From contig NZ_NQKI01000024.1 in assembly GCF_002269125.1 (NCBI RefSeq), forward strand, positions 16,119 to 80,118: a DNA stretch of 64,000 bases, given 5' to 3'. Shown here piece after piece: positions 40,928 to 53,700 of the stretch. Position numbers and translations under genes: made by a program. The notes beneath the pieces were generated by a model, which ran no database searches, was not told the DNA's origin, and was given only the letters and a program-made list of their open reading frames with translations. Source of the stretch: Pseudomonas lundensis (GTDB lineage Bacteria; Pseudomonadota; Gammaproteobacteria; Pseudomonadales; Pseudomonadaceae). Position 1 is the stretch's first letter, and each line of letters starts with the position of its first letter.

Positions 40928-41679
40928 ACCTGAGCACGACCGCCCTGCTTGGCGCGGCCCTGCTGCAATCGCCGTTGTTGCACGCCGAAGAACTGCCACC
41001 GGCAATCAAGAAAATCGAAGCCAAGGGCGCGAAAATCGTCGGCAGTTTTGATGCGCCAAGTGGCCTGCGCGGGTATGCCGCGCAGTATCAGAACCGCGGC
41101 ATGGCGCTGTACCTGACCACAGATGGCAACGTGCTGGTAGGTAATTTGTATGACGCAAACGGCAATGACCTGAGCCTCGCGCCGCTGCAAAAGATGGTGT
41201 ACGAACCGATGGCCAAGGAAGTCTGGGCCAACATGGAGAAAACCCACTGGATTGCCGACGGCAAAAAAGACGCACCGCGCATCGTGTATCTGTTCAGCGA
41301 CCCCAACTGCCCGTACTGCAACATGTTCTGGGAGCAAGCCCGTCCGTGGGTGGACGCGGGCAAGGTGCAATTGCGCCACATCATGGTCGGCATCATCCGT
41401 GAGGACAGTCCAGGCAAGTCCGCCGCTCTGCTCGCCGCCAAAAACCCGCAGCAAGCCCTTCACGACCACGAAAAAGCCGGCAAGGCCAGCACCCTCAAGG
41501 CGCTGGGCAGCATCCCGGCTGACGTGCAGGCCCAGCTCGACGCCAACATGCAACTGATGTCGGAACTGGACGTGGCAGCGACCCCGGCGATTTTCTACCT
41601 CGACGAACAGGGCAACCTGCAACAGCAGCAAGGTGCGCCGTCGCCGGAAAAACTGGCGAAAATCCTCGGCCCGAAATAA
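40906..41679 (+). CDS. dsbG: Periplasmic disulfide isomerase/chaperone DsbG
   Basis: A 257-residue protein with a signal peptide (TALLGAALLQSPLLHA), a dimerisation domain, and a thioredoxin domain with active site CPYC (Cys135, Cys138 in SDPNCPYCNMF) and cis-Pro motif VAATPAIFY. DsbG keeps single cysteines reduced and rearranges disulfides. It is the last gene of the dsb operon, and the terminator at 41688 follows. Confidence 0.93.
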   Translation: MRNRTLLNLSTTALLGAALLQSPLLHAEELPPAIKKIEAKGAKIVGSFDAPSGLRGYAAQYQNRGMALYLTTDGNVLVGNLYDANGNDLSLAPLQKMVYEPMAKEVWANMEKTHWIADGKKDAPRIVYLFSDPNCPYCNMFWEQARPWVDAGKVQLRHIMVGIIREDSPGKSAALLAAKNPQQALHDHEKAGKASTLKALGSIPADVQAQLDANMQLMSELDVAATPAIFYLDEQGNLQQQQGAPSPEKLAKILGPK

Positions 41680-41687
41680 CCCCCTGT

Positions 41688-41718
41688 CAGGCCCGTGCCG
41701 GTGACACGCACGGGCCTG
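41688..41718. terminator. Hairpin between dsbG and pvdL
   Basis: CAGGCCCGTGC and GCACGGGCCTG form a perfect 11-pair stem between the convergent ends of the dsb operon and pvdL. T runs are weak, so it may act as a two-way block or an RNA end. Confidence 0.65.
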
Positions 41719-41726
41719 AACGTTGA

Positions 41727-44700
41727 TTACAGTCCTTCCAGTTCCGCCATCAAGTCACTCAGACGATCAACCTTCTCTTCATTGATCTCGCTGTCTTCCA
41801 GCCCCTGGATGTACTGCGCCAGTGCCTGTACGCAACTGCACTCAAACATCGCCCGCAATGGCACGTTACGTTGCAACACCTTCTGCACCCGTGACGCAAT
41901 TTGCGTGGCCAGCAGCGAATGCCCGCCCAATTCGAAGAAGTTGTCGGTGATCCCCACCCGGTCCACCTGCAACACCTCAGCCCAAATATCGGCCAGGGTC
42001 TGCTCCAGTTCTGTACGCGGCGCCACGTAATCTTCGCGCGGCTGTTGGCCGATCTCGAGTGCGGGCAGCGCTTTGCGGTCCAGCTTGCCGTTGGCATTGA
42101 GTGGCATCCCCTCCAGCCACGTCCAGTGCAGCGGCACCATGTACTCCGGCAGTTCGGCACGCAGACGTCGCTTGATGTGCTCCAGACGCTCGCCATGACT
42201 CAGCGCCGAAGGTGCGGCCACCAAATAGCCCACCAGGTACCTGCCATTGGCACCCTCCTGCACGCCAACCGCTGCGTCACGTACATGCGGCTGTTCATGC
42301 AGCCGCGCTTCAATTTCCCCCAGCTCGATACGGTAACCGCGAATTTTTACCTGATGGTCGATGCGCCCCACGTATTCCAGCACCCCGTCCATGCGACGAC
42401 GGGCCAGGTCGCCGGTGCGGTACAACCGCTCACCCGGCGCGCCATACGGGTTCGGCACAAAAGCCGTGGCGGTGCGCAGCGGATCACTCACGTAACCGCG
42501 CCCCACCCCGGTGCCCGCCACACACAACTCGCCCACGGCGCCCAGCGGCACCAGTTGCAAGGCGCTGTCCAGCACATACAAACGGTTGTTGTCGGTCGGC
42601 GTGCCGATCGGCAAATAGCTGCCTTGGGTCGACGCCTGATCGACACGGAAGAACGCCACGTCGTCAGAACACTCAGCCGGACCATAGGCGTTGACCAGCC
42701 CGATCCCCGGGTACCGCGCCAGCCATTGCTGGGCCAGTTCGGGCGGCATCGCCTCACCCGTCGGCAACATCCAGCGCACACTATCGAGCGGCACGGGCTC
42801 CTGCGCCAGCATCCCCTGAATCAGCGACGGCACGCTTTCCAGCACGCTGATGCGCTGCGCAGTGACCTGCGCCAACAATGCCTGCGGGTCATGGGCAAGG
42901 GTGTTCGGCACGATAGCCACCTGGGCACCAAACAACGGTGCGGCCAGGAACTGCCAGACCGAGATGTCAAAGCTTTGCGAGGCGGTCTGGGCAATCACGT
43001 CCCGCCCGGTCAGTTGCAGGTACGGCACTTTACTCAATTGGTTGTTGAGCATGCCGCGCTGTTCCACCATCACGCCTTTGGGCAAACCGGTCGAGCCCGA
43101 GGTGTAGATGACGTACGCGAGGTGGTCCGGCTGGCTATAAACCTGCGGATTATGCTCAGCGAGCGCCGCGGCTTGTACCTCCTCCCACACCAGCAGGCGC
43201 GGACGGACCGGGCACCCGGCGTCGTCGATCAACCCTTGCGCCTGTTCCCGGCACGCTTGGGTGCACACCAGTAATGGCGCGCGGCTGAGGTCAAGGATGC
43301 GGCTCAGACGAGCACCCGGCAGCCCCGGGTCCAGCGGCAAATAACCGGCCCCGGCCTTGAAGCTGCCGATAATCATGCCCAGCAACGGCAAGCCGCGCTC
43401 AGCCAGCAACGCCACAGGTTGGTCTGGGCGCACACCGGCAGCGATCAGGGCATGCCCCAGGCGATTGCTGGCCGTATTCAGCTCGCGGTAGCGCCATTGC
43501 TCATCCAGACAAGTGGCCACAATACGCTCGGGGTGCGCCGCCACCTGTGCTTCAAACAAGGCGACATAGCTCTGCTCCAGCGGGTAGTCGCACTGGCTCT
43601 GGTTGCAGCCGTCGATCAGGAAGGCGCGCTCACTGTCGTCCAGCAAGGGCAACTGCGCCATGTCCCCTTCCAGCCCGTCCATCAACGCCAACAGCAGGCG
43701 CTTGAAGTGCGCCAACAACCGTTCGACGCTGCTGCGCTCGAAGTAGCGCTGGTCATAGGACAGGTGCAGGCCCAAGTCATCACCGGGGTAACACACGGCT
43801 GTCAGCGGGAAGTTGGTATGGGTGCGGCCCGAGTCCGAGGTTGCCTTCAGGCGCTGCGCCCGGTCCATGACCGACATGTCCACGGGCGCGTTCTCGAACA
43901 CGAACAAACTGTCGAACAGCGGCTGGCCCTTTGGCAGCTCACTGCGCTCCTGAATCGTCACCAGTGGCAAGTATTCGTACTCGCGCAGCTCCATGTTGTG
44001 CGCCAGCAGATCGCTCAACCATTGACGCACGCTCAGCGCCTGCCCGTCCTCCGGCATCTGCACCCGCAGGGCCACGCTGTTAATGAACAACCCGACCGTC
44101 TGCTGCATCTGCGGCAACGCCACCGGGCGTCCGGCCACAGTGACGCCGAACAACACGTCACGCTCGCCGCTGAACCGGCGCAGCACCAATGCCCAGGCCG
44201 CCTGAGCAAAGGTGTTGATGGTCAATTGATGCTGTTGCGCCAGCTCCCTCAGCCGCACGCCGTCCTGCACCTCAAGCCGGGTATAGCAATCACCCACCAG
44301 CATGCCGCCGCTGTCGCCTGCATGCTCGCGCAGGAAAGGACGGTCGCTCGGGATGTACGTGGTGTGTTCAAAGCCTTGCAAGTTACGCTGCCACCATTGG
44401 TTGGCCTGTTGCAGGTTTTGCTGTTGCAACCAGCCAATGTAGTCGCGGTAGCGCGGCGCCAGCGCCAGTTGTGGCGCTCGGTCCTCGCCTAGCGCGCTGT
44501 AGATTTCGAAGAAATCGCTCATTAGCAATGAGCGGCACCATGCATCGATCAGGATGTGGTGGTTGCTCATCATGAACCAGTAGCGCGCCTCCCCGACCCG
44601 AATCAGGCGCAGGTGGAACGGCGCCTGGTTGAGCAAGTCGAAACCGGCTTCACGTTCTTGCTTGAGCAACGCTTGCAGCCGCGCTTCGTGGCCTTCCTGC

Positions 44701-47700
44701 GGCGCATCGCTCCAGTCCTGATAGTCCACGGCGGTGGCGCCGGGACGATGAATGATTTGCAGCATGTGCTCACCGGCGTTCCAGCAGAAGGAGGCACGCA
44801 ACGCTTCATGCCGTGCGACCACGGCTTGCCAGGCCCGGGCAAAACGTTGCGGGTCCAGCACACTGTTGATGCGGTAGCGGTCCTGCATGTAATACAACCC
44901 GGTGCCCGGCTCCAGCAAGGTGTGCAACAGCATGCCTTCCTGCATGGGGGTCATCGGGTACACGTCTTCGATGCACTCGGCGGGCACCGGCAGCGCGTCC
45001 AACTGCGCCTGAGTGAGCGCGGCCAGCGGGAAGTCCGACGGCGTCAGGCCCCCGGCACCGTCGCTCACACAATGCGCAATCAGCGCCTCAAGCTCGCGCA
45101 GGTAGGCCTGCGCCAGCGACTGCACGGTGGTCGTGTCATAGCGGTCAGCGCTGAAGGTCCAGCGCAGCAGCAGCTCGCCGCCGTAGACCTGACTGTCGAT
45201 GCTCAACTCGTTGGGCAACGGCGCCTGCGGGTCATGGGCCGCCCCGACCGGTTCATCCAGCGGCCGGAACAACCCATCGCTGGCAAAACTCTGATCGAAC
45301 TGACCCAGGTAATTGAACGTCACCGCCGCTTCCGGCAATGCGGCCAGTGCCTGCCGGGTCGCGCTGTCGGTCAGGTAACGCAGCACGCCATAGCCCAGGC
45401 CCTTATGCGGCACGCTGCGCAGGTGTTCCTTGATGGCCTTGATCGAAGCGCCCTGATCGTCGCTCAGCGGCGGGGTCAGGCGCACCGGGTAGGCACTGGT
45501 GAACCAGCCCACGGTGCGGCTCAGGTCGATACCGTCGAACAGGGTTTCACGCCCGTGGCCTTCCAGTTGCACCAACGTCGAGGGTTGCCCCGTCCAGCGG
45601 CACATGACCCGTGCCAGCGCAGTCAGCAACAGGTCATTGACCTGCGTGCGGTACGCGCCGGGCGCGTGTTGCAGCAATTGACGGGTACGCTCGGCATCCA
45701 GCCGTACGCTGACAGTCTGCGCGTGCAGGTATTGCCTGCTGCCCTGCGGCCGGGCGCACGGCAACACGACCGGTGGCCCGTTAAGTTGCCGTTGCCACTG
45801 CCCCAACTCTTCGCGCAGCGCATCGCTGCTGGCATAGGCCTGCAAACGTTCGGCCCAGGCACGGAAGGCGCTGGTCTTGGCGGGCAAATTCAGGGGTTGA
45901 TGCGCCGCCAGTTGGCGGTAAACCGTTTGCAGGTCGTCCAGCAGCACCCGCCAGGACACACCGTCGACGGCCACGTGGTGAATCACCAGCAGCACGCGCT
46001 GCTCACCGTGCGGCCCGTTGAGCAGCAATGCGCGCAGCAATGGCCCGTCCTCCAGCGTGAGGCTGCGCTGGGCGTCGTCAAACAGTGCTTCGCTGGCGCG
46101 CCAGTCAGTCACATCGGCCTGCCACAACACACCGTGATCGGCATCGCCCCGGTATTCGGCGCGCCATTGCCCGGCACGGTGCTCAAAACCCAGGCGCAAG
46201 GCATCGTGATGCACCAGCAATGCCACCAGTGCCCGTTCAAGCAGCTCGGGTTCAAGGCGCAGGGTCGGCTGCAACAGCACTGACTGGTTCCAATGCTCGC
46301 GGTGCAGCATAGGGGTATCGAAGAACCAATGCTGGATCGGGGTCAACGCCGATTCGCCCGTGAGCTGTCCTTGCTCAGCGGTGGTCTGCTCGCAACGGGT
46401 GGCCACGCTCGCCAACGCGTGCACGGTTTGATGCTGGAACAAATCCCGCGGGCTGAAATGGATGCCCAGCTGCCGCGCCCGGCTGACCACCTGAATCGAC
46501 AGGATCGAGTCGCCACCCAACTCAAAGAAGTTGTCATTGAGACCGACCTGCCCGAGGTTCAGCACATCACACCAGACCTGCGCCAAGCGCTGTTCCAGCG
46601 GGTTGCTCGGGGCCACGTACTGCGCACGGTTGTGCTCAGGGTCCGGGGTCGGCAAGGCGTGCCGGTCCAACTTGCCGTTGGCGGTCAGCGGCATGTTGGC
46701 CAGCAGCATCATATGAGTCGGCACCATGTAATCGGGCAACTGCGCCTTGAGCCGGGCTTTCAGCACTTCGCGCAAGGCCGCGTCCTCCGGGTGCGCTGCG
46801 TCGCACACCAGGTACGCCGCCAACTGTTTGCCGCCGGGCATGTCCAGCGCCAGCACCACCGCTTGGCGCACGGCCGGGTGTTCCAGCAGGCGACTTTCGA
46901 TTTCCCCCAGCTCGATGCGGAAACCCCGGATTTTGACCTGATGGTCGACCCGCCCCACGTACTCGACCAGCCCGTCGGCGCGTTGGCGCACCCGATCGCC
47001 GGTGCGGTACAGACGTCCGCCCTCGTCAGAAAACGGATCGGCCACAAAGCGTTCGGCGGTCATGGCCGGGCGCTGGTGATAGCCTTGTGCCAAACCGGCA
47101 CCTCCCACGTACAGCTCGCCAATGGCGCCCTGCGGCACCCGCGCCAGCCCGGCGTCGAGGATGTACGCCACGCGGGCGCCGATCGCCCGGCCGATCGCCA
47201 CACTGCCCGCCCCGTCTTCCAAGTGCTCGGGCGCCAGACTGGCCAGCGGCATGACCACGGTTTCTGTTGGGCCATAGGCGTTGAAAAACTGTTGCGGCTG
47301 GAACGCGGCCCGAATGCGTTGCAAATGTTCACCCGTCAAGGCTTCGCCGCCCGTGATGCACAGGCGCACCGGCAAGGTCTGCTGCTGCGTCGCCAGCCAC
47401 TGCGCCAGCTGGCTGCCATAGCTGGGGGTGAACCCCAAAATATTGACCTGCTGCTCGCGTATCAGCTGGCAAATTGCCTGAGCGTCCCACTGCCCCTGAG
47501 CGCGCAACACCACCCGCGCACCGCTGAGCAACGGCACCAGCAAGCGCTCGGTCGCCGCATCAAAGTTGATGGAATAAAAATGCAGTTCACAGTCGTCCGG
47601 GCGCATACCGAAGGTGTCAATCACCGCGCGGCAATGCATGGCGATTTCACCGTGGGACACCGCCACACCTTTAGGCTGGCCAGTGGATCCGGAGGTGTAA

Positions 47701-50700
47701 ATGAGGTAAGCCTGATGCTGCGCCAGGCTAATCAGTGGCAGCTCGGCTGCCGGGTACGCCGCCAGTTGCGCGCCGTCTTCCTCTGCACACCAGCGCGCCA
47801 CGCCTTGAGGCAAAGGCCCCAGTGCGTCAAACAACGCGCGGTGGCTGAGCAGCAGGCCTATGCCGCTGTCTTCGATCATGTAATGCAAGCGCTCCAGCGG
47901 GTATTCAGGGTCCAACGGGACGTAGGCGCCCCCGGCCTTGAGGATCGCCAGCAGACCGACCACCATCTCCAGTGAACGCTCCAGCGCCAGCCCCACGCGA
48001 ACCTGCGGGCCCACGCCCCGTTCACGCAGCATCCACGCCAGACGGTTGGCGCGGCTATCCAGCTCGCCATAACGCATGTGTTGACCGGCAAAGGTCAAGG
48101 CGATGGCCTCGGGACGCGTGCGCGCTTGTTCGGCAAACAGCGTGTGAATGCACAGGTCCAGCGCGTGATCGCCTGCTGGCGCAGCCATGGCCTGCCCCTG
48201 TTGTTGCAGCTCGTCGGTGTGCATCAGTGGCAAGTCGCTCAAGCGCTGTTGCGGATCACCCAGCAACGCCTCCAGCAGGGTGCGCCAGTGCGCGGCCATG
48301 CGGGCAATGCGCGGCTCATCAAACAAGTCCGTGCTGTAAGTCAGGCAGCACCCCAGCCGATGGTCGAGGTCGGTCACCTCCAGGTTGAGGTCAAACTTGG
48401 TGGCCCGCGCATCGTTGGCCAGGTACTCGACGGTCATGCCCGCCAGTTCGCGGCGCTGCTGGAATTCCCAGCGCTGAACGTTGCACATCACTTGAAACAG
48501 CGGGTTATAGGCCGCGCTGCGCGGCGGTTGCAGGGCTTCGACCACGTGATCGAACGGCAAGTCCTGATGGGACTGACCTTCAATCACGGTGTGCCGTACC
48601 TGTTCCAGCAACTCACCGACACGCATGTGCGCGTCGAGCTGGCAACGCAGCACCTGAGTGTTGAGGAAGGCGCCGATCAGCCCTTCACTTTCGGGCCGAA
48701 TGCGGTTGGCCACCGGCGCACCGATGCGCACGTCGGTCTGGCCGCTGTAGCGATAGAGCAACACGGCCAACGTGGCGGTCATGGTCATGAACAGCGTCAG
48801 GCCGTGCTCGGCATTGAAGCGACGCACGCGGGCCGCCAGTTCATCACTCAGGTCAAAGCGGAACAACTCACCCTGATGGCTCTGCACCGGGGGCCGAGGG
48901 CGGTCGCCCGGCAACTCCAGCAGCGGGTGTTCATACCCCAGTTTGGCGATCCAGTAATCGAGTTGGCGTTGACGCTCGCCCGACGCCAGCCACTGCCGCT
49001 GCCACACGCTGTAGTCCAGGTACTGCACGGCCAACGGCGCCAGCGGCGATAAACGGTCATCGAGGAAAGCTTCATAGAGCTGGCCCAGTTCGCGGGCGAA
49101 AATATCCATCGCCCAGCCTTCAGTCACGATGTGGTGCAAGGTCAGCACGAAGTCGTGTTCGCGCTCCCCAGCCTTGACCATGCACGCCCGCAGCAACGGC
49201 CCGGTTTCCAGATCGAACGGGCGATGCGCTTCGGTGTCGGCCAGCGCCTGTAAACGCTGCTGCCGGGTGGCTTCATCCAGGGCGCTGAGGTCGAGCCAGG
49301 CCATGTTTATGCCAGCGTCACGGTGCACCTTCTGACAGGCCACGCCGTCTACGCTCGGGAACGTGGTACGCAGGGTTTCGTGACGCAGGATCAGTGCCTG
49401 CAAGGCTGCCTCAAAACGGCCCACATCGAGCACACCCTTAAGGCGCGCCATGCCGCCGACGTTGTAAGCCGGGCTGTCGGGTTCCATCTGCCAGAGGAAC
49501 CACATACGCTGCTGGGAATACGACAACGGCACCGGTTGGCTGCGATCGACCGTTTCAATCGGCAGTTGCGTGTTGCGCGCACCGGCTGACTGAATCAGCG
49601 CCACGGCGTCCACGAATGCGCCCAGCTCACTGGCTTCAAACAGCGTGCGCAGCGCCAGTTCGACGTCACAGGCCTGACGTACCCGCGACACGATTTGCGT
49701 GGCCAGCAGGGAGTGGCCGCCCAAGGCAAAGAAGTCGTCACGCAGCCCGATGCGCGCCTGCCCCAACACGTCGCGCCAGATGGCGGCAATCTGCTGTTGC
49801 AGCGCGGTGTCTGGCTCGACATGTTCGCGCACGCACCATTGCGGTTGCGGCAAGGCGCGCGCGTCCAGCTTGCCGCTGGGGCTCAAGGGCATGGCCGCCA
49901 GCTGTATGAGCTGCGCGGGCACCATGTAATCCGGCAGTTCCCGTGCCAGAGCGGCACTGAGCTGCGGGCCATCGACCGCGTGATGTTCAAGCGTTGTGAA
50001 GTACCCGATCAACTGCGGCCCGGCGGCCGTGTCGCGAATCAACACCGCCGCGTGTGCCACGCCGGGCTGCGCCAGCAAGCGCGCTTCGATCTCCTGCGGT
50101 TCGACCCGGAACCCGCGCACCTTGACCTGCTGATCGAGCCGACCGAGGTATTCCAGCGCACCCTGTGCGCCCCAGCGCACCTGATCGCCGGTGCGGTATA
50201 AACGCGAACCCGGCTCGCCCAGCGGGTCGGCAATAAACCGTTCAGCGGTCAAACCGGGACGCTGCTGGTAACCCCGCGCCAGGCCGCTACCGCCAATGCA
50301 CAGCTCACCCGGCACCCCGGCAGGCAGCGGGTTGAGTTCGCTGTCGAGCACCCGGCACAGCACGTTGCCCAGCGGCCGCCCGATGGGCGAACGTTCGCCG
50401 TCGGCTACGCTGCAGGCCCAATGGGTGACGTTAATCGTGGTTTCAGTCGGCCCGTAACGGTTGTGTAACTGCACGTTCGGCAACCGCGCCAGCACCCGGT
50501 CCCGCAGCGCAGCCGGCAACGCTTCGCCCCCGGAAAACACGCGGCGCAGACTGCGGCAGTGCACGGTTTGCGGCTCGTCCACAAACACACGCAGCAGGGG
50601 CGGCACAAAGTGCAGCGTGGTGACGCCAAACTGCTGCACCAAATGCGCAATGCGCTGCGGGTCACGGTGCTCGCCGGGCCCGGCCACTACCAGTTGGCAA

Positions 50701-53700
50701 CCGGTCACCAATGGCCAAAAACATTCCCACACCGACACGTCAAAACTGATCGGCGCTTTTTGCATTAGCACATCATCGGCTTGCAGCCCATAAGTGGCCT
50801 GCATCCAGTGCAGGCGTTCACTCAGCGCGGCATGGGTAGTGCCCACGCCTTTGGGCAGGCCGGTCGACCCCGAGGTGTAAATCACATACGCGAGGTTATC
50901 GCCGTGCAGGTGCAGGCCCGGCGCATGGCTGGGCCAGGTGTCGAGCTTGAGCAGGTCCATCGCAATCACGCTGACGCCTTGCACGACCGGCAAGGCTGCC
51001 AGTAACGGGCTTTGAGTCAGCAGCAATGCCGCGCCGCAGTCTTCAAGCATGTAAGCCAAACGCTCTGGCGGGTAGTCCGGGTCCAGCGGCACGTAGGCGC
51101 CGCCCGCCTTGATGATCGCCAACAGGCCGATCAACAGGTGCGCTGAACGCTCGACCGCAATCGCCACCGGCACGTCCGGCCCCACCCCTTTGTCACGCAG
51201 GTAATTGGCCAACCGGTTGGCCTGGGCATGCAGCTCGGCAAAGTCGAGGCTGCCACCGTCCCACAGGAGGGCCAGCGCGTCGGGCGTCTGCTGTGCCTGC
51301 TGCTCCAGCCATTGCGGCAACCACTGAGACGCCGCAGGGCAAGGCGCTGCGCCCCAACCTTGTTGCTCGGCGCATTGCTCGGCCGTGACCAGGTGCAAGT
51401 CGCCCAATGCCTGCGCCGGGGCGTTGCTGACTTGGCGCAGCAGGCTGACGTAATGCTCGGCCAAGCGCGAAATGGTGCTGGCTTCGAACAGTTCGTCAGC
51501 GTAATCGAACGACAGTTTCAGCCGCCCTTGCCGGTCTTCTTCGGTCTGCAACTGCACATCGAACTTGGCTTCGCGGCTGTGCCAGTCCAGCTCTTCGGCC
51601 AGCAACCCCGGCAGTCGACGCAAAGCCGCCGAATCGCGCTGCTGGTGGTTGAACATGACCTGGAACAACCCCTGTTCACGGGCCTGCGGCAGCGCTTCGA
51701 TCAACTGTTCAAACGGCACGTCCTGGTGTGCCTGTGCTTCAAGCGTGGTCTTACGGGTGTGCGCCAGCAGTTCATTAAACGGCAATCGCCCGTCCAGCTC
51801 GGCCCGCAGCACCAACGTATTGATAAAAAACCCCATCAGACCGTGGGTTTCCTGCCGCGGACGGTTCGCGCTGGGCACGCCTATGCGAATGTCACGCTGG
51901 CCGCTGTAGCGGTAAAGCAACGTTTGAAATGTCGCCAATAGCCACATAAACAGCGTGGTGTTGTGCCCGTGGGCTGCCGAGCGCACCGCGTCACTCAAGG
52001 CGGCATCCAGCGTCAGCGTATAGCGGGCAGCGCTGGACAGTGTGCGAGCCGACCGTGGGTGGTCAGTGGCCAGACGCAGCACCGGGTGCTCGTCGCCCAG
52101 TTGTTTGATCCAGTACTCGAGCTGGCGCCCGGCCTCGCCCTGCGCCAGCCATTGCCGCTGCCAACTGCCGTAGTCGGCGTATTGAACGGCCAAAGGGGCG
52201 AGTTCCAGCGACTGCCCGAGGCAGGCTGCCGCGTACAATCGCGAGAATTCGTCGACCAGCAGGTTCAGCGACCAGCCATCCGCGATGATGTGGTGCAAGG
52301 TCAGCAGCAGTTGGTGTTCGTGCGCGGCGAGCTTGACCAGCATGACCCGGAACAATGGGCCATGCTCCAGATCGAATGGGGTGCGGGCTTCTTGCTCGCG
52401 AATCTGCTGCGCACGCGCCTCTCGCTCAGCGGCGGGCACGTCGCTGATGTCAATGATGTGCAGGTCGAAACCGCCGGCTTCCTCGACACGCTGCATCGCC
52501 TGCCCGTCTTGTTCGTAAAAGCGTGTGCGCAACGCTTCGTGGCGCTCGACCAACTGCGCAAAACTGCTGCTCAGCGCAACCTCATCCAGTTCACCGCGCA
52601 AGCGCAGCGCACCGGGGATGGTGTAGGCGCTACTGGTCGGGTCCAGTTGCCACATGAACCACAGGCGGTTTTGCGCCAACGATTGTGGCAACCCTTGTTC
52701 ACGCGATAACACGCTAATCGCTTCCGGCACCAGGTCCCCAGTGCCTTGCAACGTTGCAATGTGCGCGACGAACGCCCGCAGTGTCGGCGCTTCGAACAAC
52801 GCACGCAGGCTCAAGGCCAGCTTGAGTGCTTCTCGCAAGCGAGCGATCACCTGCGTGGCCAGAATTGAGTTGCCGCCCAACAGGAAAAAATGGTCGTCGG
52901 CGGTGACGTGCTCGACCTGCAAGTGTTCGCACCAGACCCGCGCGATCAACGCTTCCAGCGCGCAGCCGCGCGCTGCGACCGCTTCGGCCACCTGCGCACC
53001 GTCGCGGGACGGGAACTGCGCATAACAGTCGAGACTGCCATCGGCCAGCCGATGACCACAGGCAGAACGTTGCAGTTTGCCGCTGGAGGTTTTGGGCAAG
53101 GCGCCGGGGTTGAGCAGCACCACCACACTCGGCGCCTGCTGGCAGGCGTCGGCCACCGCCTGGCGGATGGTGTTGATCAGCGCGTCGGGCGGGAGGATTT
53201 TTTGCACGCTGCGGCTGATCTCGGCCGCAATGCCGATCCCCTCTTCGCCTTGGACATTCACCGCGAACGCTGCCACCCGGCCTTTGCGCACGGCTTGTAC
53301 TTCGCGCTCGATGGTTTTTTCGATGTCTTGCGGGTAAAGGTTTTGACCGCGCACGATCAGCAGGTCTTTCAGGCGCCCGGTGATAAACAGTTCACCGCCT
53401 TGCATAAAGCCCAGATCGCCCGTGCGCAGCCAGGTCTGGCCTTCGAGTTGAACGAAGGTGTTGGCGCTGGCTTCAGGGTTGCGCCAATAGCCGTGTGCAA
53501 TGCTCGGGCCGCTGGCCCAGACTTCGCCCACGCAATCGTCTGCCAATACCGCCAGGCTGTTGGGCTCGACGATCAAGACCGCGTGATCCGGCTGTTGGGT
53601 GCCGCAACTCATGACCGCGCTGCCGTCACCGGCCACGATGCGGTTTTCTGCCAGCGCCTGTTCGTCCAGGCGTAACGCCGCAATGCCCTGCCCGCGCTGG

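Noticed and set aside
44556..47975. Two long plus-strand open frames (575 and 560 codons) opposite pvdL
   Set aside because: They are antisense to strongly conserved NRPS domains, have His/Arg/Gln-rich composition typical of shadow frames in GC-rich DNA, and show no motif or ribosome binding site.
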